A stretch of DNA of 28,316 nt from an uncultured Burkholderiaceae bacterium (GCA_937871985.1 CALMPB010000256.1:1-28316), one strand, 5' to 3'; counted from the first letter of the stretch, positions 15,312-24,161 are shown. Notes: a model not told the origin generated them from the letters alone. Program-made: numbers and translations.

Positions 15312-18300
15312 ATGAAAAACAACGACCGGCGCAAGCACGCCATAAACCATTTACCTGCACACACGGTATCGGGTTCGCGGCCGAACCTGCTGACCCTGGC
15401 GGTATGGGCCGCGTTGGCGGCCCTGCCGCCGGCCGCCAACGCGGCATGCAGTATTTCGGGTGTGGATCTTACTTGCGGGCCTGGCGATATCCTGGATGCG
15501 ACAACGTCCGTGCCGGCCGTCGAGAACTCGCATGCGCAGCTGAATGGCACGGTGGACAATCCGGTCACGGTCTTTACCACAGGCAGCAATCCGCTATTCA
15601 TTGTTTCGCCGCCCAACACCCACATCACCGCCACCGCCAACAACGCCATCTTCAACGCCAGCACAACGGTGCTGCAGGCCGATTCGTTCGGTGATTCCAC
15701 CCTGAAGCTGGAAAACTCCACCATCAACATCGGCCAGGGTACGGCGCCCCTGGGAGCGTTTTCGGACCCCTGGACGACACAGTATGTCTTGTCTGCCCAG
15801 AGCGTCGGCGGCGGTGGGCCGACCATCGAGCTGAACAATGTCGAATTCAACAACCTGAGCGCTACGCCGGGCAATGTGATGAATCTGCTGTACGCCAACT
15901 CCAGCAATACCGCGCCGGGGCCGCAAGTACGCGCCAACGGGGTCACAACCCATGGCCCCGTGGAATACGGTTTTGTCGTGGCGGGCCAGGGTTCCAGCCT
16001 ATTGCTGGAAAACTCTCAATTGAACGACATCCAGCTTAGTGCCATCAGCAACAGCGCCAATTTAGTTACCGCGGGCCAGGACACCGCCCAGGTCATCGTC
16101 AGGAACTCGGTCATCACCGGCGACAACGAGGAGGGCGCCATTAAGATCTACAACTATGGTCCCACCACCCGGACGCCGGGTTTCCAGCTGGACATTGCCG
16201 ACAGCCAAATCAGCGCCGGCAACGGCGAGGCCATAGACGTTACCCTGGACCATCGGGACGAGCCGGTCGTCGTCAACTTCGGCGTGCAGGACGCCCACAC
16301 CCGAAGCACGCTGGCCAGCAACTATATTGGCATAGGAGTCTACAGTATCGATGCCGGCGCGCACCAGCCCATGACCATTACCACGGGGCGCGACACCCAG
16401 ATCAACGTAAGCGGAACCAAGTATGGCGACGGCACGGGCATCATTGCCTACAACCAGGACGGCGACGGCGCGGTAACGGTTCGGAATGCGGCAAGCATTA
16501 ATGTGCAGGGCGAACAGGCAACCGGCATCGATGCCATGAGCAACGGGCCGATTCTTGTCGACAGCCGCGACGGTGATATCCGCGTGACGGGTACGAATTG
16601 GAGCACGGGGCTAAGTGCCAACGACTCGGGCAATCCGGACAAGCAGGCCGTCCATATCATGGCGGGCAACGTAGACGCCCCCAATCAGTATTCCACCGCT
16701 GTTTACGCAGGCACCAACAACGGCACAATCACTGTCGATGTCACCAAAAACATATCCGCCCCGGGCAAAAGCTCGCGGGGCGTGATGGTGATGCTGGGCG
16801 ATGCCACCGCCGAAATCAACGTCATGTCCGGCGGCACGATCATGGGGGGCGCCGGGAACCCGGATCTGCTGGGCTCACCTCCGTCTTCCGACCCTTACGA
16901 CTATTCGTCGGGAGTGCTGGTGGTCAATAGCAATACCCCGGCCGTGCAGGCCACGACCATCAATAACCAGGGCTCGATCGGCGCCATGACGGACAACGCC
17001 ATCGCCAGCATGACGTACCCTGGCACGCTCGTCCAGAACAGCCCCGTGGTGGTCGACAACTACGGTACCATCACCGGCTACGTGAACCTGGCCGGCGTTA
17101 CCGCCGCCGGTGCGCAGAACACCTTCAATAATTATTCGTCCAACTCCTTCGTCATTCGCAACTTCGCCGACACGGATGGCGATGGCGTGCGCGATACCAA
17201 GGCCGTGTCGATATCGAATTTCGGCGGCCCCAATGCGCTGTTCAACAACACGGCCAGCGGCGCCATCCGTTTCGGCGAGGTTTCCGGCAACACCGCCACC
17301 GATGCAGCCGGCCAGTACACCCCCACCACCGGCGACCCCGGCCGCGCGCTCGACGCGGGCGTCTACGACCTGGCCCGTGCCGGCATTGTGCAGGGCCAAT
17401 TGGTCAATCTGGCCACGTTCGTCAATAGCGGCACGATAGACCTCACTGGCTCCGCCGTGGGCAATGTGCTGGCCATCACCGGCAATCCGGACATGGCCAC
17501 GCCCGCGACCGGCTCTGCCACTCCTGGTGTTTTCGTGTCCAACGGCGGCACGTTGCGCGTCAATGCCGTGCTGAATGCGGGCATGGCGCCTGGCGCCAGC
17601 ACCGGTTCGCAAGCCGACATGCTGGTAGTCGACCGCACGCAAACCGGCGCCGGCGGCGCCACCCGCGTCGTGGTCGCCAACCGGGGCGGCCTGGGGGCCC
17701 AGACGACAGGCAGCGGCATTGAACTGGTCGAAGTACGCGACAAGACTCCCGGCGCTTCGGACGCAGGCGCTTTCGTGCTGGGCCAGCGCGTCGCTGCCGG
17801 CGCCTACGGCTACACATTGCAGCACAACGGCACCGGCGCCGACGCGGCGGACGGCAATTGGTATCTGCGCAGCGCGCTACGCTCCGAGATCCCGCTGTAT
17901 CAGGCGGTACCGGCTCTGGCCGGTCGCATGGGCCTTGACATGCTCGGCACCTACCATGACCGTGTAGGCGAAGACCGCATCCAAACCGACGGCGGCGGGG
18001 CCGAGATCCCGCCGCGCGCTGCCTGGGGCCGCGTTTACGGCGGCAATTTCAAGACCCGTTTAAGCGGCAGCGGATCCGATCGGCTGGGCCAGTACGCCAG
18101 CGACGGTCCCGCCTACGACATGACGACCTGGGGCCTGCAAACGGGCATGGATCTGTACCGCCGCCACAACGATGCCAGCAAGACCGTCGATGTCGCCGGC
18201 TTGTACTTCGGCTATAGCCGCGGCAGCGCGGATGTGGAGAATGCCGAAAGCGACAGCCGCGCCGGCACGGTCAAGCTGGATGGATACAGCCTGGGCGCAT

Positions 18301-18884
18301 ACTGGACTCGCAAGGGCGCCGGCGGCTGGTATGTGGACGGCGTTTTGCAAGCTACGTACTATGGCAGCATCAAAGCCGACTCGAGCCAGGGCCAGCGCCT
18401 GAGCACCGACGGCTGGGGCCTGGCCGCCTCGGCGGAAGGCGGCTACCCCTTCAATCTGGGCGGCAACTGGAAACTGGAACCGCAAGTCCAGTTGCTGTAC
18501 CAATACATCGATATCAAGAACGCTCACGATGATTTCGGCCAAGTACGCTATTCATCCGACGGCAATGTCTATGCGCGTATTGGCGTGCGCCTGGACAAAA
18601 CCTTTATCACCTCCAGCGGCAGGCAGTTCACGCCCTGGGTGCGGGCCAATGTATGGACCGGGCCCAGCAACCCGTCCACCACCCGGGTCTCGACCCTCTC
18701 GGGCGCCAATACGGTGGCCATGCAATCGGGGCTGGGAGGCACCTGGATGCAATTCGGCGCGGGTGTTTCGGGCCAGGTTTCCAGAAACACCAGCGTGTTC
18801 GCCTCTGTCGACTACAACCAGAACGTCGGCGGCCAGAAAGGCCAAGGCGTCAGCGGCCGCGTCGGCCTGAAAATAGCCTGGTAA
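15312..18884 (+). CDS. autotransporter (type Va secretion), pertactin-like passenger
   Basis: A 1190-residue outer-membrane autotransporter. An extended signal peptide with a basic N-region (residues 1-45, cleavage near ANA-A) precedes a passenger of about 850 residues. The passenger is rich in Asn, Gly, Thr and Val and has regular beta-helix-type repeats. Cys46 and Cys55 are the only evident cysteines and may pair. GAYGYTLQHNG...GNWYLRS (about 835-857) matches the stabilising core at the passenger end. The barrel spans about 900-1190, beginning AAWGRVYGG and ending GRVGLKIAW with a terminal aromatic residue. A calcium-binding-type motif Asp-x-Asp-x-Asp-Gly-x-x-Asp occurs at 620-628. No catalytic triad of a subtilisin-like passenger was seen, so an adhesin-like role is more likely than a protease. 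It is a single gene facing an LprI-like gene. Confidence 0.92.
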   Translation: MKNNDRRKHAINHLPAHTVSGSRPNLLTLAVWAALAALPPAANAACSISGVDLTCGPGDILDATTSVPAVENSHAQLNGTVDNPVTVFTTGSNPLFIVSPPNTHITATANNAIFNASTTVLQADSFGDSTLKLENSTINIGQGTAPLGAFSDPWTTQYVLSAQSVGGGGPTIELNNVEFNNLSATPGNVMNLLYANSSNTAPGPQVRANGVTTHGPVEYGFVVAGQGSSLLLENSQLNDIQLSAISNSANLVTAGQDTAQVIVRNSVITGDNEEGAIKIYNYGPTTRTPGFQLDIADSQISAGNGEAIDVTLDHRDEPVVVNFGVQDAHTRSTLASNYIGIGVYSIDAGAHQPMTITTGRDTQINVSGTKYGDGTGIIAYNQDGDGAVTVRNAASINVQGEQATGIDAMSNGPILVDSRDGDIRVTGTNWSTGLSANDSGNPDKQAVHIMAGNVDAPNQYSTAVYAGTNNGTITVDVTKNISAPGKSSRGVMVMLGDATAEINVMSGGTIMGGAGNPDLLGSPPSSDPYDYSSGVLVVNSNTPAVQATTINNQGSIGAMTDNAIASMTYPGTLVQNSPVVVDNYGTITGYVNLAGVTAAGAQNTFNNYSSNSFVIRNFADTDGDGVRDTKAVSISNFGGPNALFNNTASGAIRFGEVSGNTATDAAGQYTPTTGDPGRALDAGVYDLARAGIVQGQLVNLATFVNSGTIDLTGSAVGNVLAITGNPDMATPATGSATPGVFVSNGGTLRVNAVLNAGMAPGASTGSQADMLVVDRTQTGAGGATRVVVANRGGLGAQTTGSGIELVEVRDKTPGASDAGAFVLGQRVAAGAYGYTLQHNGTGADAADGNWYLRSALRSEIPLYQAVPALAGRMGLDMLGTYHDRVGEDRIQTDGGGAEIPPRAAWGRVYGGNFKTRLSGSGSDRLGQYASDGPAYDMTTWGLQTGMDLYRRHNDASKTVDVAGLYFGYSRGSADVENAESDSRAGTVKLDGYSLGAYWTRKGAGGWYVDGVLQATYYGSIKADSSQGQRLSTDGWGLAASAEGGYPFNLGGNWKLEPQVQLLYQYIDIKNAHDDFGQVRYSSDGNVYARIGVRLDKTFITSSGRQFTPWVRANVWTGPSNPSTTRVSTLSGANTVAMQSGLGGTWMQFGAGVSGQVSRNTSVFASVDYNQNVGGQKGQGVSGRVGLKIAW

Positions 18885-18988
18885 TTGCAAGGCTTTCCTG
18901 GTGTGGCTGCGGGGCACCGGCAGGCAAAACCCTGCTTGTCCCGCGGCAGTGTGACGTCAAAGCCGCAAGCGGGGCTGTTGTTGTCAGC

Positions 18989-20281
18989 CTAGAAGTAGGC
19001 CAGGCATACGCGATTGCTGCTTTCGTCGTCCGCCTCCGGATCGATCTCGTCGGTCGCATCCCGCGTGCATCCGCCGCTGGCGGAATAGACCAGAATTTCA
19101 CCGTCGGCCGACATATTGATCGGCCGCGTTTCGAGCGGCGTGCCGCGGGTGCCCTTGAGGCGGCGCGTTGCACCCGTGCCGGGATCGGTGACGACGAGCC
19201 CGTCTTCGCCGTTGTAGAACAGGCGCCGACCGCTGGGGTCGAGCAAGAAGTCTCTTAGCTCCCAACCACCAGAGGCGATAATGCGCGGCTTTTTGTCGCC
19301 GCCGCGCGCGACCATCAAATCGAAAGAGCCGTGGCCTTTGTTCTGGGCCCAGGCGGTGAACGCGCCGCCTTCCTGTTCGTCGTAACTGTCGTCGTCGAAG
19401 CCGGGCGGCCGTTTTGCTTCGGGAGCCGCGCCGCCTGCCGGCGGCGCCTTGCGTTCGGCATCATAGGCGGCGAACCGCTTGGCAACGTCGGAGGGCAGGG
19501 TCGGCGGCGCGGAATAGCCCTTCATATCGGCGCCGAACACCTCGCTCTGGCCCAAGGGCCGGTGCGCCCGCAGGTAAAAGCGGCCATCGCCGCCCCATAT
19601 CCAGGGCCTGAGATCGGCAATATCGTCCGGCTCTTCTATCTTGCCTTTATGCGTGCGCGGGGAAGCGACGACCAGGCGTCCGCTTGCCGGTTGGTAGAGC
19701 CAGACCTGCTTGACGTAGCCGGCATCGTCCTCGACGCCCAGAGCCATCAATGTCTTGTCGGGAGAAAACTGGGCCTGATAGCGAGCCTGGCGCCAATCGT
19801 CCGGATAGGCTGTCTTCAATGGTTCGATCGGCACCACGGCGGTATGGCGCGGCGCCAGGGGCGGCGCGGTGAAATCCATGATCCGGGCGATGCGCGGCGG
19901 ATAGATGGCCTGCAGACAGATGAGCTGGCCGAATTCCCGCGGGCCGAGCCCCTCTTCGCTGCCTTGCCTGGGCGTCACGTTATTCAGCGCGCAGCGGCGA
20001 TCGCGCTCGGCGAGCCACGCCCTTTGATCGGCCTTGAGCGTGGCGGCGGCCTTGCCGTCCTGCGTGGCCATCGCCGCTTTGTACGCCGCCGCCATCTTGC
20101 CGTCGAGCGCGCGGACAGTGTCCCAAGCGCAGATCGACTTGTCGATCTGCCGTGTGGCCTTGGCGCAATCGAAGCCCGTTGGGATCCCTTGCGCTTTTCC
20201 CGAAGTCGCCCAAGAGGCGCCAAATGCGCACAGGCCGCCGAATGTCGCGGCCACAATTCCGGTACTCAAGAATCTGTTCAT
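18989..20281 (-). CDS. exported LprI-like protein with a beta-propeller-like C-terminal part
   Basis: A 430-residue protein starting at the ATG at 20281, which yields a signal peptide (MNRFLSTGIVAATFGGLCA, cleavage near residues 25-30); the frame is open to 20425, but that extension lacks support. Residues about 33-97 resemble the LprI/DUF1311 domain: FDCAKATRQIDKSICAW, then ALDGKMAAAYKAA, and QRAWLAERDRRCAL, with the paired cysteines of that family. LprI proteins can inhibit lysozyme. The rest has repeated motifs such as FSPDKTLMALGVEDD, FLLDPSGRRLFYNGEDG and NMSADGEILVYSASGG, typical of TolB/WD-like propeller blades. A low-complexity acidic segment (residues about 280-305) joins the parts. 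It is convergent with the autotransporter. Function is not established. Confidence 0.78.
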   Translation of the reverse strand: MNRFLSTGIVAATFGGLCAFGASWATSGKAQGIPTGFDCAKATRQIDKSICAWDTVRALDGKMAAAYKAAMATQDGKAAATLKADQRAWLAERDRRCALNNVTPRQGSEEGLGPREFGQLICLQAIYPPRIARIMDFTAPPLAPRHTAVVPIEPLKTAYPDDWRQARYQAQFSPDKTLMALGVEDDAGYVKQVWLYQPASGRLVVASPRTHKGKIEEPDDIADLRPWIWGGDGRFYLRAHRPLGQSEVFGADMKGYSAPPTLPSDVAKRFAAYDAERKAPPAGGAAPEAKRPPGFDDDSYDEQEGGAFTAWAQNKGHGSFDLMVARGGDKKPRIIASGGWELRDFLLDPSGRRLFYNGEDGLVVTDPGTGATRRLKGTRGTPLETRPINMSADGEILVYSASGGCTRDATDEIDPEADDESSNRVCLAYF

Positions 20282-20418
20282 GAACAACAGTCCGCCTACC
20301 CTTTTTACCGTGTAAGCCACTTGGCAAACAGCGTCACGCAAGAGACACCGGAAAAACTCAAAGCACACGCGGCTGCCGGGCCCGCTGCGAAGCAATCTAT
20401 CAGATGTCCGGCAGGAAT

Positions 20419-20440
20419 GATTCATTCATTTGAATGAATC
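20419..20440. promoter_or_regulatory. perfect 22-base palindrome, probable operator
   Basis: The arm GATTCATTCA (20419-20428) is followed by TT and then its exact reverse complement (20431-20440). It lies between the divergent LprI-like and LuxR genes, 138 bases from the former start and 156 from the latter. Size and perfection suit a dimeric repressor of TetR or similar type; which protein binds is unknown. Confidence 0.55.
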
Positions 20441-20472
20441 GCTGCATATCACTTTCTAGTACACTCGGCCTA

Positions 20473-20500
20473 ATTGGGGTATGTCGGGGCATACCCCAAT
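20473..20500. promoter_or_regulatory. 11-base perfect inverted repeat upstream of the LuxR gene
   Basis: The arm ATTGGGGTATG (20473-20483), a six-base loop TCGGGG, and its exact reverse complement (20490-20500) are followed by AAAAA. It may be an operator for the adjacent regulator or, in RNA, a stable leader hairpin. It contains the ATTGGG and TAT elements also found in front of the Rieske gene. Confidence 0.5.
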
Positions 20501-20525
20501 AAAAACGATGACAAGGAGGGGCCGC

Positions 20526-20615
20526 ATGCAGGCACATGGGGATAAACTCGTCCGCCGAAGGACATGTATCGGGTGTGTGAAGAAGCCCGCTGCGCATGAC
20601 TGCGTTTTCTTCTGA
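20526..20615 (+). CDS. candidate 29-residue leader peptide overlapping the LuxR start
   Basis: A short frame begins with ATG 20526 and ends at TGA 20613-20615, overlapping the first 20 bases of the LuxR gene in another frame. Its ribosome-binding site AAGGAGGG is the strongest in this region, whereas the LuxR ATG at 20596 has none. The peptide is basic with a Cys-x2-Cys (TCIGC) and ends with two Phe. Translational coupling of luxR to this frame would explain the arrangement. Whether the peptide itself does anything is unknown. Confidence 0.4.
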   Translation: MQAHGDKLVRRRTCIGCVKKPAAHDCVFF

Positions 20616-21705
20616 CTCCCTTTCCAGGCTGTCAACGCTATTCTACGAGGCCGCCCACGATGAAAGCCAATGGGCGCAGGCCTGCGAAAGCCTGCGCGTG
20701 GCGCTCGACTGCCAGGCGGCTTCGCTGCTGATCAAGCAAGATGGCCGTTTCGACCGGATCCACGGGGATTGCGATCAATATTATTCAGATCTGTATTGGA
20801 ACGATCTGATGCGCTACGACCCGCTGCAGGCCGGGCCCGCCGGCGATCCGCAATGCAGCGTCTACACAGACCAATCCGTGCTGGACAAGCCGGATTTCCT
20901 CAAGTCCGTCATGTACAACGAGTGGTTTGCCCCACAGCGCATGCACGGAGTGTTGCTGCTGAAGGTGTTCGACCAAGACGGCGCCAGCACGATCCTTACA
21001 TTGAACCGCGGCATCGAGCAGCCCGACTTCGACGCGCACGATGTCGCCATCATGCGGACCCTGCAGCCCGTGCTCAGGCATGCCGTCAATACCCGCCAGC
21101 ATCTGGCGGCACTGCGGCTTGAAGCGTGTTCATCGGCATTCGAGCAGATGCATATCGGCCACTTGATCGTGAACCGGCAACGGCAGGTACTGCACATGAA
21201 TACAACGGCCGACCATCTCCTTTCCATGGCGTCGATGCCGATTTTCATTACGCAAGGACGGCTCTCGGCTGTCGATAGAAGAAACGCCAATACGCTGGAC
21301 GACCTCATATTCAAGGCCTGTGCGGATCCCAGCCACGCACAGGATCCGGTTGGCGAGTTGCTGCTGCACGCCGACGGCGGACCGTCGCTGGTGTTTTCTG
21401 TTTATCCCTTGATGGATGCCATGGGATACGGCGTCAATGCTCGACACGCCGCATCCATAGTCATACGCACCATCAGTGCCAATGACCTGCCTCGCACGAA
21501 AGCGCGACTGCAGAACTTGTTCGGCCTGAGCGCCAGGGAAGCCGAATTGGCAATAATGCTGATGAACGGCCACTCGCTGCAAGAGGCCGCCGTACAACGC
21601 AAGGTAAGCATCACGACCGTGCGCTCGCAATTGGCCTGCCTGTTTCGCAAGACCGGAACGTCCCGGCAAGGCCAATTGATCGCGCTGCTGTCGCAGGTGG
21701 GTTAG
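20596..21705 (+). CDS. LuxR-type transcriptional regulator
   Basis: A 369-residue regulator with a C-terminal LuxR-family HTH at about 305-365: LSAREAELAIMLMNGHSLQEAA, then KVSITTVRSQLACLFRKTGTSRQGQLIALL. The N-terminal 290 residues are a possible ligand-sensing part without a receiver domain or conserved phospho-Asp. Its start ELSRLSTLFYEAA-like helix (LSRLSTLFYEAAHDESQW) is typical of a group of LuxR proteins found in Burkholderiales. ATG 20596 is the first start after an in-frame stop at 20578. It lacks a ribosome-binding site and overlaps the leader frame. The convergent neighbour is the binding-protein gene of the Rieske cluster. It may be a regulator of that cluster, which is inference from position. 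Confidence 0.85.
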   Translation: MTAFSSDSLSRLSTLFYEAAHDESQWAQACESLRVALDCQAASLLIKQDGRFDRIHGDCDQYYSDLYWNDLMRYDPLQAGPAGDPQCSVYTDQSVLDKPDFLKSVMYNEWFAPQRMHGVLLLKVFDQDGASTILTLNRGIEQPDFDAHDVAIMRTLQPVLRHAVNTRQHLAALRLEACSSAFEQMHIGHLIVNRQRQVLHMNTTADHLLSMASMPIFITQGRLSAVDRRNANTLDDLIFKACADPSHAQDPVGELLLHADGGPSLVFSVYPLMDAMGYGVNARHAASIVIRTISANDLPRTKARLQNLFGLSAREAELAIMLMNGHSLQEAAVQRKVSITTVRSQLACLFRKTGTSRQGQLIALLSQVG

Positions 21706-22872
21706 TTATTCCAGCGGCTCCAGCTTCCATTTGTCGTTCTGGATCGAAACCATGACCCGCGCGTAGTCGTCCTGGCCGGAATGGTCGGTGGGGGTCATGT
21801 TATAGACGCCGGCATTGCCGGGCAGGTTCTTGATGCCCTCTATGGCGTCGCGCAGCGCTTCGCGGAACTCCTTCGTTCCCGGCTTGGCTTTCTTGCTGGC
21901 TTCAGGAACGGCGCGCTGCAGGAACAGCAGCACGTCGTAGGCCTGGGCTGCGAAGGTGGTGCGCGAGTTCTTGCCGAATCTCTTTTCGTACTCGGGCACG
22001 TATTTGGCGCTTACCGCCTTGGTCGGGTAGGAATCGGGCAACTGCTCCCAAACCAGGTTCGGCCCCACCGGCAGGTAGCTGCCGTTCACGGCCTTGCCGC
22101 CAACACGCAGGAAGTCGTCGGTGGCCGCGCCGTGGGTTTGGTAGATTTTGCCCTTGTAGCCGCGCTCTTTCAGCGCCACGTGCGGCATCACGGCGGGCGT
22201 GCCGGCGGCGGCTATCAAAATCGCATCGGGCTTCGCGGCAATCAAGCGCAGCACTTGCGCGGTGGCCGAGGTATCCCCCGAGTTGAAGCGCTCGACGTCG
22301 ATGAGCTTGATTTTCCCGGCATCGGCGGCGGCCTTTACCTCTGTGAGCCAGCTTTCCCCGAAGGCATCGCTGAAGCCGATGAAGCCAACGGTTTTAACGC
22401 CATGATCCTGCATGTGCTTGATGATGGCGGTGGCCACCAGCGAATCGTTCGACGCCGTCTTGAACACCCAATGGCGCTTGTCGTCCATGGGGGCGACAAT
22501 CCGCGAGGACGCGCCAAGCGCAATCATGGGCGTCTCGCTGCCCGCGATGGCTTCGATCATGGCAAGCGACGCCGACGAGGTCGACGATCCAACGATAATA
22601 TCCACGTTCTCGCCCAGGAACCGCTTGGTGTTCTTCACGGCATGCGTGGGGTCGCCGGCGTCGTCCAGCACCTCGTAGTCAACGCCTATGCCGGCTATTT
22701 TGTTGGGGAACATGCTTATCGAATTGCGTGCGCCGATGCCGATGGACGCCGCGGGGCCGGTAAGCGGTATGGTCACACCCACCTTGATGTTTTGCGCATA
22801 AGAGGAGGCGCAGCTTGCCGCCATAAACAGGCCGAACGACGCCAGCCCGATCAGTCGTGATGTTTTTTTCAT
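21706..22872 (-). CDS. periplasmic binding protein of the Leu/Ile/Val (Peripla_BP_6) family
   Basis: A 388-residue exported solute-binding protein. The signal peptide spans residues 1-26 (ending SSYA). The mature start IKVGVTIPLTGPAASIG is the hallmark of LivJ/K-type type I binding proteins. DDAGDPTHAVKNTKRFLGENVDIIVGSSTSS and GVKTVGFIGFSDAFGESW follow, as in this family. Members in catabolic clusters often bind aromatic carboxylates instead of amino acids. It lies 114 bases downstream of the Rieske oxygenase on the same strand, so it is probably co-transcribed and captures the same or a related substrate. No permease or ATPase of the Liv type is in the window, so it would have to use a transporter encoded elsewhere. 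The LuxR gene ends adjacent to its stop on the opposite strand. Confidence 0.9.
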   Translation of the reverse strand: MKKTSRLIGLASFGLFMAASCASSYAQNIKVGVTIPLTGPAASIGIGARNSISMFPNKIAGIGVDYEVLDDAGDPTHAVKNTKRFLGENVDIIVGSSTSSASLAMIEAIAGSETPMIALGASSRIVAPMDDKRHWVFKTASNDSLVATAIIKHMQDHGVKTVGFIGFSDAFGESWLTEVKAAADAGKIKLIDVERFNSGDTSATAQVLRLIAAKPDAILIAAAGTPAVMPHVALKERGYKGKIYQTHGAATDDFLRVGGKAVNGSYLPVGPNLVWEQLPDSYPTKAVSAKYVPEYEKRFGKNSRTTFAAQAYDVLLFLQRAVPEASKKAKPGTKEFREALRDAIEGIKNLPGNAGVYNMTPTDHSGQDDYARVMVSIQNDKWKLEPLE

Positions 22873-22986
22873 TGATTGTCTCTGTATGTGTAGTAGTTTT
22901 GTTGGTAATGAATGGAATGGCCGGGCTCGATCAAGACTGCCGCAAGCCCGAACCGGCTTGCATTCGCGACGAAGAAACCGGGCACG

Positions 22987-24084
22987 CTACATGCCGGCCA
23001 CCTCCTCGCTGCGCACCATCTCCTTGCGTGCCTGCTCCTTATCAGGCCGCGCTGCGTTTGCCTGCTCTTTCTTGAACTGCTGGGTCAACAGCCAGCGCAT
23101 GTGGTTCAACCCCACATCCGAAGGCATGGATTTCAAGGGAAAGCCAGGATCCTGTTTCAGGATTTTTTGCTGCAGCTCGATGATCGGCATGTCTTCGTAC
23201 AGGCCTTCCAGAATGCTGGAGGTCAGCGACTTTGTGATCAGGTCCCGGTTTTCGGTCTGGTTGTGCAAGTACACCCAGAACAAGTGGGTGGTGTCTTCCG
23301 TTTCGGGCGTCATGGCCTGCAGGTTCCGGAACGAGATCGCGCCCTCGGTATTGCCCTTTTCAATGCCCTTGCCCGCCGGCGAGAACCCCGATTCCAAATA
23401 GAAGTAGCCCGGCGTCTGCATGCGCACCGTGTTCCAGCGGTCCACCTTGCCCATATTCTTGACGAACTTCTTCACGAAGGGCGCCAGATCGCAGTTCATA
23501 TGCCATTTTGTAACCTTGAAGCCATTGTCCAGGCGCTCCAGCGGGCTTTCCTTGTGCTCGGCCACATAATTTGGCGAACCGCCGAACGTATTGGGGTGCA
23601 CGTAGGCAACATGGTTGAAGTCGGCCAGGTTGTCCACCAAAAGCTGGTAGTTGGCCTGGTAGTGAAGATACCCCGGCTCGCCGACCCATTCGGGCTCGCT
23701 AAGGTAGTGAAAGCCCGGAATGGCGGCCTTGTCCGCCAAGGCCGGGTCGCCCATCCATATCCAGATCAGCTTGTCCTGGACTTCCACCGGGTAAGTCGAC
23801 ACCTTGAAGCTGGGCGGAATGGCGTCGCGGCCCGGCACCTCTATACACGCCCCCGCGCTGTTGAACAGCAGGCCGTGGTACATGCAGCGCACATTGTCGC
23901 CTTCCAGGCGGCCCAGCGACAGGGCTGCGCCGCGATGACAGCAACGGTCTTCCATGGCCACCACGCTATCGTTTTCACCCTTGTAAAACAGGATTCTTTC
24001 ATTCAGAATGGTTCGAGCCAGCAAGGCGCCATCGATCAATTCATGGGCCCATCCCGCTACATACCAGCAGTTTTTTACAAACAT
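22987..24084 (-). CDS. Rieske non-haem iron oxygenase, VanA-like
   Basis: A 365-residue aromatic-ring or O-demethylating oxygenase subunit. The Rieske centre ligands are Cys48-x-His50 and Cys67-x2-His70 in DRCCHRG and RCMYHG. The catalytic domain has the mononuclear iron motif DNLADFNHVAYVH with Asp155, His158 and His163. The start MFVKNCWYVAGW at 24084 is the usual beginning of VanA/phthalate-type oxygenases and has GGAGAGAAGG upstream; the frame continues to 24150 without support. Such enzymes oxidise vanillate, phenoxybenzoate, carnitine or similar compounds with electrons from a flavin/iron-sulfur reductase. No reductase gene is adjacent. The Lys/Arg-rich C-terminus (KKEQANAARPDKEQARKEM) is unusual. 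It is divergent from a LuxR-type regulator; substrate cannot be told. Confidence 0.9.
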   Translation of the reverse strand: MFVKNCWYVAGWAHELIDGALLARTILNERILFYKGENDSVVAMEDRCCHRGAALSLGRLEGDNVRCMYHGLLFNSAGACIEVPGRDAIPPSFKVSTYPVEVQDKLIWIWMGDPALADKAAIPGFHYLSEPEWVGEPGYLHYQANYQLLVDNLADFNHVAYVHPNTFGGSPNYVAEHKESPLERLDNGFKVTKWHMNCDLAPFVKKFVKNMGKVDRWNTVRMQTPGYFYLESGFSPAGKGIEKGNTEGAISFRNLQAMTPETEDTTHLFWVYLHNQTENRDLITKSLTSSILEGLYEDMPIIELQQKILKQDPGFPLKSMPSDVGLNHMRWLLTQQFKKEQANAARPDKEQARKEMVRSEEVAGM

Positions 24085-24136
24085 CGCCTTCTCTCCAGGA
24101 AATTTCCAGACACGTTCCAAGTCACACCAGGTAATA

Positions 24137-24161
24137 CCCAATAGCCGCAACGCCGATTGGG
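24137..24161. promoter_or_regulatory. dyad between the Rieske gene and the divergent LuxR gene
   Basis: CCCAAT (24137-24142) and ATTGGG (24156-24161) flank a 13-base spacer in the 168-base divergent region. Reading outwards, both sides continue with TATTAC or CTTAC, so the half-site is longer than six bases. A related ATTGGGG-TAT element forms the inverted repeat at 20473-20500. It is a candidate operator for one of the two LuxR-type regulators. Confidence 0.4.

Noticed and set aside
15312..18884. Pertactin-type RGD or subtilisin-type protease passenger in the autotransporter.
   Set aside because: No RGD motif and no catalytic Asp/His/Ser signature was found while reading the passenger.
18653..19258. 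201-residue frame across the autotransporter end and the following gap.
   Set aside because: It runs opposite or out of frame to both real genes and has no recognisable domain.
20282..20425. 48-residue N-terminal extension of the LprI-like protein.
   Set aside because: The extension would place the signal peptide in the interior; the ATG at 20281 gives a normal secretion signal.
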